DNA from: Oceanidesulfovibrio marinus
GTDB taxonomy: Bacteria; Desulfobacterota; Desulfovibrionia; Desulfovibrionales; Desulfovibrionaceae
DNA: 64,000 nt
Direction: 5' to 3'
NCBI RefSeq assembly: GCF_013085545.1
Contig: NZ_CP039543.1
Coordinates: forward strand, 1,364,001-1,428,000
The notes under the pieces are model-generated. The model saw nothing but the letters and a program-made list of their open reading frames with translations. It was not told where the DNA came from and searched no databases. Positions 33,929 to 41,292 of this stretch are shown in pieces; position 1 is the first letter of the stretch, and every line of letters begins with the position of its first letter. The translations under genes were made by a program, and so were the position numbers.

Positions 33929-34498
33929 CTACTTGTACTCGTCGTGGCAGTCTTGCATTCTCTGGTAGAGATCGTTCTGCCGCGCCGTAGCCGCCTGCAG
34001 ATCGCCCTGCTCCACGGCCACTGCAAAGGCGTCCACGGCTTCCAGATACTGGGGGTAGTACTCGTCGCCCTTGCCCGGGTAGGTGCACATCACCCTGCTG
34101 TCTTCGATGAACCGCGCCATGACATCCCCGCCGGGCAGGGCGCCGTTGCGCAACGCCTGGTGGATGGCCTTGAAATCGCTCTTCATCCGCTTCTTGAGGG
34201 AGCCGTACTTGGGCTTGCCCTCCTTGCCGATGCCATACTCCTGCGCGGCCTTGCATGCCGGGCACTCGCAGTCCGGCGCGTGGTCTGGCTGCGCGTACTT
34301 CAGCTTCACCTTGGCCTTGTAGCCGCCGACGCTTTCCTTGAAGGAGAGGGATAAGCTCTTGAAGCCGTCGAAGACCAGCTCCACGTCGCCGATAGAGAGG
34401 CAGCCCTGGCGCATGCCATCCGCGATCTTGGCCAAAAAGTCGGGCGCTTCCTCGGCGCCGACCATAAACTCGTACTTGCGCTTGGATTCACTGGACAT
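33929..34498 (-). CDS. GAK system XXXCH protein
   Basis: 189 residues from ATG 34498 (AAGGAG seven bases upstream). It ends Q-R-M-Q-D-C-H-D-E-Y-K, the CH motif that names the family. The middle has C-E-C-P-A-C, a possible metal or redox site. The first 70 residues look like an amphi-Trp unit: I-A-D-G-M-R-Q-G-C-L-S-I aligns with I-T-E-G-L-E-T-G-K-I-R-L of the small protein three genes on, followed by amphipathic strands. The C-terminal half is helical. First gene of the cluster, behind its own promoter. Confidence 0.8.
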   Translation of the reverse strand: MSSESKRKYEFMVGAEEAPDFLAKIADGMRQGCLSIGDVELVFDGFKSLSLSFKESVGGYKAKVKLKYAQPDHAPDCECPACKAAQEYGIGKEGKPKYGSLKKRMKSDFKAIHQALRNGALPGGDVMARFIEDSRVMCTYPGKGDEYYPQYLEAVDAFAVAVEQGDLQAATARQNDLYQRMQDCHDEYK

Positions 34499-34554
34499 GA
34501 GATGCTCCTTCCCTTTGCGTGTGATTAGGGTACTTCAATCCGCCTAATTCTACC

Positions 34555-34582
34555 ACTATACGCGCGGTAAAGGAAAACTCAA
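34555..34582 (-). promoter_or_regulatory. Candidate sigma-70 promoter of the GAK cluster
   Basis: On the minus strand TTGAGT (34582-34577) and TATAGT (34560-34555) are 16 bases apart, in the 117-base gap between phoU and the XXXCH gene. No Pho-box repeat is seen in this gap. Confidence 0.55.
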
Positions 34583-34615
34583 GCCGCGCCGGCCACAACC
34601 ATTGAAACGTACCGG

Positions 34616-35290
34616 CTAAAACCGGTGGCAACGGTGCTTCACGTCCACACCCTGGACGATAAAGATCACGCACTCCGCAATGTTCGTGGACAGATCACCC
34701 ACACGCTCCAGCGATCTGGACGCGAGGATGGTGTGCACGGAACGCTCGATGGCCGGGGTCTGCTCCACCATGTAGTCGATGAGGTTGCGCAGCACGGTCA
34801 GGTCCAGCTCGTTGGCGTGCTCGTCCGAGTTGCAGACCTGGTCGGCCAGCTCGGGGTCGTCGTCCTTGAACGCCTTGATGGCCGTGCGCAGCATCTCCAG
34901 ACACGCATTGGCGAGCTGCTCCAGCGGCTTGCTGAACGGCAGAGGCGGACGGTGCGCAAGCAGCATGGAACGCTCCGCGATGTTCACGGACTCGTCGCCG
35001 ATGCGCTCCAGGTTCACGATGATGCGCATGCAACCGACGATGAAGCGCAGGTCGCGCGCCACGGGCTGGGCCAGTGCAAGCAGACGGAGCGCGAACTCGT
35101 CGATCTCGCACTCCAGCTGGTTGATCTCGTAATCCTTGTCTATGACCTCCTGCGCCAGCTCGGAGTTGCGCTCCATGAGCGCCCGCAGGGACTTGTCCAG
35201 AGCTTTCTCGGCATAAGCCGCCATCTCGAGCACTTTGATGCGCAGGCTGGAAATTTCCTGCTCCAGGTGGGTCTGCACGTTCGTCGGCAT
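34616..35290 (-). CDS. phoU: Phosphate signalling regulator PhoU
   Basis: 224 residues with two three-helix repeats, each carrying the metal-binding pattern: V-N-L-E-R-I-G-D-E-S-V-N-I and R-S-L-E-R-V-G-D-L-S-T-N-I. PhoU restrains PhoR when phosphate is ample and modulates Pst transport. AAGGAG lies eight bases before the ATG. It follows pstB by 12 bases in a phoB-phoR-pstB-phoU operon. Its C-terminus has an extra H-R-C-H-R-F. Confidence 0.95.
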   Translation of the reverse strand: MPTNVQTHLEQEISSLRIKVLEMAAYAEKALDKSLRALMERNSELAQEVIDKDYEINQLECEIDEFALRLLALAQPVARDLRFIVGCMRIIVNLERIGDESVNIAERSMLLAHRPPLPFSKPLEQLANACLEMLRTAIKAFKDDDPELADQVCNSDEHANELDLTVLRNLIDYMVEQTPAIERSVHTILASRSLERVGDLSTNIAECVIFIVQGVDVKHRCHRF

Positions 35291-35302
35291 ATCGCGATCT
35301 CC

Positions 35303-36061
35303 TTAACCGAAGCGTCCGGTGATATAGTCTTCGGTCTGTTTTTTGTCAGGCCTGGTGAACATCTTTTCCGTGGGGCCGATCTCCACGAGCTTGCCCATGT
35401 AGAAAAAGGCCGTGGTGTCGGAAACGCGGGCGGCCTGCTGCATGCTGTGGGTCACGATGATGATCGTGTAGTTCTCCTTGAGCTCGTGGATGAGCTCCTC
35501 CACCTTCTGCGTGGCAATGGGGTCCAGGGCCGAGGCCGGCTCGTCCATAAGCAGAACCTCCGGGTCCACGGCGATGGCCCGCGCAATGCACAGCCGCTGC
35601 TGCTGGCCGCCGGAAAGCCCCAGGGCGGACGAGTGCACGCGGTCCGAGACCTCGTCCCACAGGGCGGCCCGGCGCAGGCTGTTTTCCACCTTGTTCCGGA
35701 TGAACTGCTCGTCGCGAACGCCGTTGACCCGCAGCCCGTAGGCTACGTTGTCGTAGATGGATTTTGGGAACGGGTTGGGCTTCTGAAAAACCATGCCCAC
35801 CCGCCTCCTGAGCTCTACAACGTCCAGCTTCGGGCTGTAGATGTCCTCATTGTCGATGCGGATCTCACCTTGAACCCGGGAGATTGGGATGAGGTCGTTC
35901 ATCCTGTTCAGGCAGCGCAGAAACGTGGACTTGCCGCAACCGGACGGGCCTATGAGGGCCGTCACCTGGCGTTCGGTGAACTCCAGGTTCACGTCGTGCA
36001 GCGCCTTGAAATCCCCGTAGTAAAAATCGAGGTTCGATGCGTACATCTTCACCGTGCTCAT
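35303..36061 (-). CDS. pstB: Phosphate ABC transporter ATPase
   Basis: 252 residues. Walker [10 protein letters not shown], signature L-S-G-G-Q-Q-Q-R-L and Walker [13 protein letters not shown]; the PstB-typical [17 protein letters not shown] is present. It powers phosphate uptake through PstCA, whose genes and pstS are not in the window, so the transporter is split. It starts 3 bases after the phoR stop codon, without a strong Shine-Dalgarno of its own. Confidence 0.96.
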   Translation of the reverse strand: MSTVKMYASNLDFYYGDFKALHDVNLEFTERQVTALIGPSGCGKSTFLRCLNRMNDLIPISRVQGEIRIDNEDIYSPKLDVVELRRRVGMVFQKPNPFPKSIYDNVAYGLRVNGVRDEQFIRNKVENSLRRAALWDEVSDRVHSSALGLSGGQQQRLCIARAIAVDPEVLLMDEPASALDPIATQKVEELIHELKENYTIIIVTHSMQQAARVSDTTAFFYMGKLVEIGPTEKMFTRPDKKQTEDYITGRFG

Positions 36062-36064
36062 GTG

Positions 36065-38029
36065 CTAACTCGTCTGCTCGAGGTCCGTGTGTTCTGGAAA
36101 CCCCGGGCCGGATTCCGGACGGCTTTCCACCGTCTCAGTGTCGGAAAAGGCGGGGGCCTTGGGCACGGTGAACATGAAACACGTGCCCGCACCGGTCGCG
36201 GTCGGGCTTTCCGCCCAGAGCCGTCCGCCGAGTTTTTCCACGATATGCTTGCAAATGGCCAACCCCAGTCCGGATGAACCAGCTCCTTTGGTGCGGTGCT
36301 TATCCACCCGGTAAAAACGCTCGAAGATGCGCTCCATGTCCCCGGCTGGAATGCCCGGACCCTGGTCCTCCACCCCGAAGATGACCATACCGTCGTCGTC
36401 GCGGCTCCAGATTCGCGCAGCTAGGCAGACTCCGTCGTGGGAGCCGCCGCATTGGTCCGGCTTGACGCCGTACTTCACAGCATTTTCTATAAGGTTGCGG
36501 AACACCTGCACAAGCCTGTCAAAGTCCGCGTTCACCATCTGCGTATCCGGCAGATCCAGCTCGACGTGCACGCTTTTTCCCTCGACCAGGTGCTCGCACT
36601 CGCGCAGGGCCTGGGCCGCGGCCTTGGCGCCGTCCACCGGCTTGACGTCGAATGGCTTCTTGCCGCTCTCCAGCCGCGTCAGGCTGAGCAGATCGTTGAC
36701 TGTCTTGGCCATGTGGTTGGCGTGCTTGATAATAATTTCCAGAAAGCTCTTCTGCCCTTCCGGCTTGGACGTGCCCTGCTCTACGCCCAGGAGCAGCGTC
36801 TCGGCGTAGCCCTTCACCGAGGTGAGGGGCGTACGCAGCTCGTGCGAAACATTGGCCACAAAGTCTCGGCGGATGCGCTCCAGGCGCGAGAGCTCGCTGA
36901 TGTCGTGGAACACCACCACAAGGCCCCCTTCCGCGTCCTGGTACTCCTGCCGGCGCATGGGGACGATGGTCACATCGTAAACCGTATCGCGCACAGGCTC
37001 TATCTGCATGCGTATGGCATCGGACTTTTCGGGCCCGGATTTGGCCTCCACGGCCAGGGCCTGGTCGCAGGCGCGTTGCAGCTCCGGGGACAGCACCACT
37101 TCCAGAGGCTTCTTGCCCACACACTCCTCTGTCACGTTGAGTATGCCGCCCAGGGCGCGGTTCACGCTGCGAATGCGGCCCCGGTTGTCTATGACCATGA
37201 CCCCTTCGCGCATGGAGTCCAGCACGGCCTGGATCTGCGATTTCTGCTCGGTTATCGTGCGGATGTGGTGCTCGATGGACTGCGCCATGGAGTTGATGGA
37301 CCGGGCCAGGGCGTCAAACTCCTTGCTCTTGAAGAAGCCCAGCCGTTTCATGTAGTTGCCGGACCCGATAGCCTCGGCCACGGCGATGGTCTCGCCCATA
37401 CAGCCCCACAGCCAGCGCACCAGAAACAGACTGAACAACGCAGCGAGCACCAGCGCGGCGGCCACGGAGATGTACATCCCGCTTTCGATGTTCTGCAGCC
37501 AGCCGCCGGACTCGTAGTGCGGCATGCCGAGCAGCAGCCGGCCCCGGGGCAGCTCGCCCGCGCCAGGCCACGCGCCAGAGGCGAACACGGCGTCGCCCTG
37601 GAAGTAGACAGATGTGCTGCGGTCTTTTACGCCCAGGTTCAGAGCATCCGGCGGTGTGTGCGACGTCCCGGCCGAGGGCAAGGTTGCGGGTTTGGGAAAT
37701 TGCGTCAGCGAGGTAGTGTCCGCAACGCTGTCGCCGGACGAGGCGAAGATAAGCCCGCCCGTATCGTCGTACAGCGCCAGACGCACCCGGAGCGTGCGCG
37801 CGACGTTCTCCATCCAGCCAAAGACGCGTGTCGCCTCGTTGCCTGCGGCGTTCTCGCCCAGACCATCGCGCACCAGAAAGAACAGCCGGCGTATCTCCAG
37901 GTCTGCGTTGTCCTTCAGCCCTTCCACGAACACACGGTGCGTATACCACGACGGCACCAGCACACCGAGGAACACCACAAGCAGAAAGGACGCGAGAACT
38001 CGCGAACGAAACGAAAACCCGCCGCGCAT
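36065..38029 (-). CDS. phoR: Phosphate regulon sensor histidine kinase PhoR
   Basis: 654 residues: membrane helix (about 10-30), a periplasmic domain of some 155 residues, a second helix (about 187-208), HAMP, PAS (about 265-370), HisKA with phosphorylatable His in S-H-E-L-R-T-P-L-T-S near residue 394, and HATPase with G-I-P-A-G-D and G-S-S-G-L-G-L-A-I. It is larger than E. coli PhoR because of the periplasmic domain, so direct external sensing is possible, as in Gram-positive PhoR. The AAGGAG that serves its start is made by the last two sense codons of phoB. It is followed directly by pstB and phoU. Confidence 0.92.
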   Translation of the reverse strand: MRGGFSFRSRVLASFLLVVFLGVLVPSWYTHRVFVEGLKDNADLEIRRLFFLVRDGLGENAAGNEATRVFGWMENVARTLRVRLALYDDTGGLIFASSGDSVADTTSLTQFPKPATLPSAGTSHTPPDALNLGVKDRSTSVYFQGDAVFASGAWPGAGELPRGRLLLGMPHYESGGWLQNIESGMYISVAAALVLAALFSLFLVRWLWGCMGETIAVAEAIGSGNYMKRLGFFKSKEFDALARSINSMAQSIEHHIRTITEQKSQIQAVLDSMREGVMVIDNRGRIRSVNRALGGILNVTEECVGKKPLEVVLSPELQRACDQALAVEAKSGPEKSDAIRMQIEPVRDTVYDVTIVPMRRQEYQDAEGGLVVVFHDISELSRLERIRRDFVANVSHELRTPLTSVKGYAETLLLGVEQGTSKPEGQKSFLEIIIKHANHMAKTVNDLLSLTRLESGKKPFDVKPVDGAKAAAQALRECEHLVEGKSVHVELDLPDTQMVNADFDRLVQVFRNLIENAVKYGVKPDQCGGSHDGVCLAARIWSRDDDGMVIFGVEDQGPGIPAGDMERIFERFYRVDKHRTKGAGSSGLGLAICKHIVEKLGGRLWAESPTATGAGTCFMFTVPKAPAFSDTETVESRPESGPGFPEHTDLEQTS

Positions 38030-38035
38030 TGACGA

Positions 38036-38719
38036 CTACTCCTTGAACCTGTAGCCCACGCCGCGCACGGTTTCCACATAGGACGCGTAGGGACCGAGCT
38101 TCTGCCGCAACCGCCGCACGTGCGTATCCACAGTGCGCGCGTACCCTTCAAACTCGTAGCCCCACACGGTGTTGAGCAGCTGGTCCCTGGTCTGGACGCG
38201 GCCCTGGCGCTTCAACAGCTCGGCCAGCAGCTTGAACTCGGTCGCCGTCAGCGGGACCTCCTCGTCGTCCACCTCCACGCGGTGCGCGTCGAGATCCACG
38301 GACAAGCCGTCCTTCTGCCACTTGGAACGCTGTGCATCGCCCGGCTGGATGCGCTTCATGATCGCCTTGACCCGGAGCAACAGCTCCCGCGGGCTGAACG
38401 GCTTGATCACGTAGTCGTCCGCGCCGAGCTCCAGGCCGACAATCCTGTCCACCTCTTCGCCGCGCGCCGTGAGCATGATCACGGGTATGGATGCGGTCTC
38501 CTGCTTGCGCTTAAGCTCTTTGCAGATCTCGAACCCGTCCATCGAGGGCAGCATGATGTCCAGGATTATGAGACCGGGCTGTCTGCGCCGGGCTTCCACG
38601 AGCCCCTCGTAGCCGTCCATGGCCGAGGAAACCTCGTACCCCGCGCTCTCCAGGTTGAAGGTGAGCAGCTGCAGGATATCTTCGTCGTCTTCGATAACTA
38701 GCACTTCATCATTGGACAT
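38036..38719 (-). CDS. phoB: Phosphate regulon response regulator PhoB
   Basis: 227 residues from ATG 38719 (GGGAGA about seven bases upstream). A receiver domain with E10-D11-D12 and phosphorylatable D54 (L-I-I-L-D-I-M-L-P), the K-P-F motif, then an OmpR-type winged helix (about 130-227) ending V-R-G-V-G-Y-R-F-K-E. First gene of the phoB-phoR-pstB-phoU operon. Pho-box repeats lie immediately upstream, so it is probably autoregulated. Confidence 0.95.
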   Translation of the reverse strand: MSNDEVLVIEDDEDILQLLTFNLESAGYEVSSAMDGYEGLVEARRRQPGLIILDIMLPSMDGFEICKELKRKQETASIPVIMLTARGEEVDRIVGLELGADDYVIKPFSPRELLLRVKAIMKRIQPGDAQRSKWQKDGLSVDLDAHRVEVDDEEVPLTATEFKLLAELLKRQGRVQTRDQLLNTVWGYEFEGYARTVDTHVRRLRQKLGPYASYVETVRGVGYRFKE

Positions 38720-38760
38720 GTGTTTTCTCCCGACAATCCGTGAGTGTATGCACGTCAAAT

Positions 38761-38800
38761 AATGACAACATCATGGTTCTCGTGTGACAAATGTGTGACG
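38761..38800 (-). promoter_or_regulatory. Pho box upstream of phoB
   Basis: On the minus strand CGTCACA (38800-38794) and TGTCACA (38789-38783) are direct repeats with an 11-bp period, and TGTCATT (38767-38761) is in the same register two periods on. These fit PhoB half-sites CTGTCAT/C well. A TACACT about 12 bases further on could be the -10 element. Confidence 0.7.
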
Positions 38801-38873
38801 ACATCTCGAAAAAGTTGATGTTTCCTTATCTTACAGCCTTCCTTCGTACGATTGTTTCCGTTCCGCATGTACA

Positions 38874-39344
38874 TCAGGGGTACGGCAGAGAGCTGCTCAC
38901 GCGCAATGCCTCATAGAGCAGAATACCTGCGGCCGTGGACATGTTCAGGCTGCGTACGGCATCCGTTACCGGAATTCGCACCGTGGGCCTGTCTGCATAC
39001 AGCTCCGGCGGCAGGCCCCGCGTCTCCGGCCCCAATACCACGAAGTCATTCTTTTCAAAGGGAAAATCGCAGTAGTTCACGCCGCTGTGGCTTGTGCTGA
39101 ACACGAACCGCCCGCCTTCGTCCTGCACATGCTTTTCCATGGTGAGCCAGTCCGGCCACACCGTGAGCCGCACCCGCGGCCAGTAGTCCAGTCCGGCCCG
39201 TTTCAGATACTTGTCCTCCAGGCTGAACCCCAACGGCTCCACAAGATGGAGGTCCACTCCGGCCCCTGCCGTGAGCCGGGCCACGTTGCCCGTGTTGGGC
39301 GGTATTTCCGGCTGGTAGAGCACCAGTGACGGCTTATGCGCCAT
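38874..39344 (-). CDS. trmL: tRNA (cytidine(34)-2'-O)-methyltransferase
   Basis: 156 residues, minimal SPOUT methyltransferase: P-E-I-P-P-N-T-G-N at the N-terminus, L-G-P-E-T-R-G-L-P and R-S-L-N-M-S-T-A-A at the knot. TrmL methylates the wobble base of leucine tRNAs using SAM. It begins 4 bases after pepF ends, so the two are co-transcribed. Confidence 0.93.
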   Translation of the reverse strand: MAHKPSLVLYQPEIPPNTGNVARLTAGAGVDLHLVEPLGFSLEDKYLKRAGLDYWPRVRLTVWPDWLTMEKHVQDEGGRFVFSTSHSGVNYCDFPFEKNDFVVLGPETRGLPPELYADRPTVRIPVTDAVRSLNMSTAAGILLYEALRVSSSLPYP

Positions 39345-39347
39345 TTT

Positions 39348-41147
39348 CTAGCCCTCTGCCGTGAGGCTTGCGAACTGCGCAGCATCCTTGGCCGGTCCGG
39401 CCAGGGCTTTCCGCCAAAATCCTTCCTGCGAAAGATCCTCGCCCAGGGCAAGGCGCACCGCGTCCTCGCTGGTGGCGCTGCCGGTAAGGGTCAGGAAATG
39501 CTCGTAGGTATCCGTGAACCCGCCCTTCTCGGTCGAGGCGCGCTCGGCCAGGCCCAGGCTCAGCAAGTAGCCGAAAGTATATGGGAAGTTGTAGAACGAG
39601 ACCCCTGTGATGTAGAAGTGCAGCTTAGAGGCCCAGAACATGGGGTCGAGCTCGTCCGGGTCAAGGAGGTCCGCAAACGCCGTGCGCTGCGCATCGAGCA
39701 TGAGCTCCTTGCAGCGCGCCGCCGAGACCTCGCCGCTCGAACGCTCGGTGTAGAAAGCGACTTCGAACAGGAAGCGCATGCGGATGTCGCAGCAGAAGAC
39801 CGCGGCGTCGTCCAGCCGGGCGCGCAGCACCTGGCGTTTCACCGCGTCGGACACGGCCGGGTCGGCCAGCAGCGCGTTCTGCACCAGCCGCTCAGCGAAC
39901 GTGGACGCCGTTTCGGCCAGGGTCATGGGATAGAGCGCGGCCAAGGGCCGCTTGTCCGCAAGGATACGCGAGTGGAAAGCATGGCCCAGCTCGTGCGCCA
40001 GAGTCTGCACGTCGCCCAGGGTGCCGCCGAAGGTCATGAACACGCGGGACTCGCGCGATTTGAGCGAGGTAGTGCAGAAGGCGCCGGGCCGTTTGCCCGC
40101 CCGCTTCTCCGCCTCCACGTGGCGCGTATCCAGCGCTTCCTGCGCAAAGTCCGCCAGCTTGGGGTAGGCGGCGCCAAAGGAGCTGATGACCAGGTCCGTG
40201 GCCTGCTCCCAGGTGTAGCTCGGCTGCTCCCCGCCGGGCAGCGGCGCGGAAAGGTCCTGGAATCCGAGGCGCTCGCGCCCCAGCAGCGTGGCCTTGCGGC
40301 GCAGGTAGTCCAGCACCGGCCCCCGCTCAGAATCCACGGCCCGCCACATGGCGTCCAGCGTCTTCCGTGTGGTGGCCGCACCGAACAGCGGCTCCACCAG
40401 AAAGTCCTCCACCCCGCGGTGACGGTTCAGTGTCAGCCGCGTGCCGGCAATGGCGTTGAGCGCCGCGGCGGTCGCGTATGCCACGTCTTCCCATGCGGCG
40501 TTGGAGTTCACCAGGGCCTGTCGCCGGACTTCGGGATCGGAATGCTGCAGCAGCTCGCGCTTTTGGGCCATGGGCACCTCGCGCTCGCCCTCCTCCCCGG
40601 CGGTCATGTGGAAGGAAAGACGGCCCGAGAGCGTGTCGTAGAGACGGCCCCAGGCCGAGATGCCGTCCACGCCCAAATCCGAGGCCAGACGCTCCCGCGC
40701 CGTGTCCATACGGCGGGAGGCCTCCTCCTTGAGCCGGGTCAGGAAGTACTCGCAATCCTTCAGCTCTTCGCGCGCGGCCAAAGCCTGCACCGCGGCCTCG
40801 TCGGCCTCGCGGAACACGGCCATGACCGGGGCAAAGGCGTTGCGGTAGCGCGCCCCCATCTGGGAGACGCGGCCACTCTCCTGCTGAAAGCGCTCGTTCT
40901 GCGCGTCCGTGGCCGCCAGGCAGCCCACGTAGGACGACCAGTGGGAGAAGTCGGACAGGATGGACTCGTCGATCAGGAAGAGCTCCACCCACGCTTCGAG
41001 CGTGCCCTCGTCCAGGGTGGGCAATGAATCGGCGAGGCTCTCCAGCCGTGCGATATCAAACTCAAGCTGCGCGATGTGCTCGCGATATGCATCGCCATCG
41101 AACTCGGGAAAGTAGGACGTCAGGTCCCACACAGGGGCGTTGGCCAT
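39348..41147 (-). CDS. pepF: M3 family oligoendopeptidase F
   Basis: 599 residues. A cytoplasmic zinc metallopeptidase that trims short peptides. The zinc motif H-E-L-G-H in Q-T-L-A-H-E-L-G-H-A-F-H and the downstream E in E-T-A-S-T-F-A-E complete the M3 active site. The PepF-type N-terminal domain (about 1-200) is present. AGGAGG lies just before the ATG. A long inverted repeat separates it from priA. Confidence 0.93.
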   Translation of the reverse strand: MANAPVWDLTSYFPEFDGDAYREHIAQLEFDIARLESLADSLPTLDEGTLEAWVELFLIDESILSDFSHWSSYVGCLAATDAQNERFQQESGRVSQMGARYRNAFAPVMAVFREADEAAVQALAAREELKDCEYFLTRLKEEASRRMDTARERLASDLGVDGISAWGRLYDTLSGRLSFHMTAGEEGEREVPMAQKRELLQHSDPEVRRQALVNSNAAWEDVAYATAAALNAIAGTRLTLNRHRGVEDFLVEPLFGAATTRKTLDAMWRAVDSERGPVLDYLRRKATLLGRERLGFQDLSAPLPGGEQPSYTWEQATDLVISSFGAAYPKLADFAQEALDTRHVEAEKRAGKRPGAFCTTSLKSRESRVFMTFGGTLGDVQTLAHELGHAFHSRILADKRPLAALYPMTLAETASTFAERLVQNALLADPAVSDAVKRQVLRARLDDAAVFCCDIRMRFLFEVAFYTERSSGEVSAARCKELMLDAQRTAFADLLDPDELDPMFWASKLHFYITGVSFYNFPYTFGYLLSLGLAERASTEKGGFTDTYEHFLTLTGSATSEDAVRLALGEDLSQEGFWRKALAGPAKDAAQFASLTAEG

Positions 41148-41238
41148 ATATTTCCTCCTGATTTTTTAAGCAGATATAATCCGGACATTCCGAAACAACT
41201 TTCCCTGAAGTCCAGATGAAAGTCTTTGGAAAGGGGGC

Positions 41239-41275
41239 CGGGGGAAAAGCCTTTCTTCAGAAAGGTCTTCCCCCG
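41239..41275. repeat. Long intergenic inverted repeat between priA and pepF
   Basis: CGGGGGAA...CCTTTC pairs with GAAAGG...TTCCCCCG around a TTCA loop (16-17 base pairs with small mismatches). A run of A follows on the plus strand; no T-run follows on the minus strand, so it is not a classical terminator for priA. The sequence style matches intergenic hairpins I associate with Desulfovibrio genomes. Confidence 0.65.
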
Positions 41276-41292
41276 AAAAAACACTCTCATTC

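Noticed and set aside
31677-33968. 763-residue open frame on the plus strand across the GAK cluster
   Set aside because: It crosses several well-supported minus-strand genes and their boundaries, and has antisense-type composition.
34499-34615. Pho box in front of the GAK cluster
   Set aside because: No 11-bp-spaced TGTCA-like repeats are visible in the gap; only a sigma-70-like promoter.
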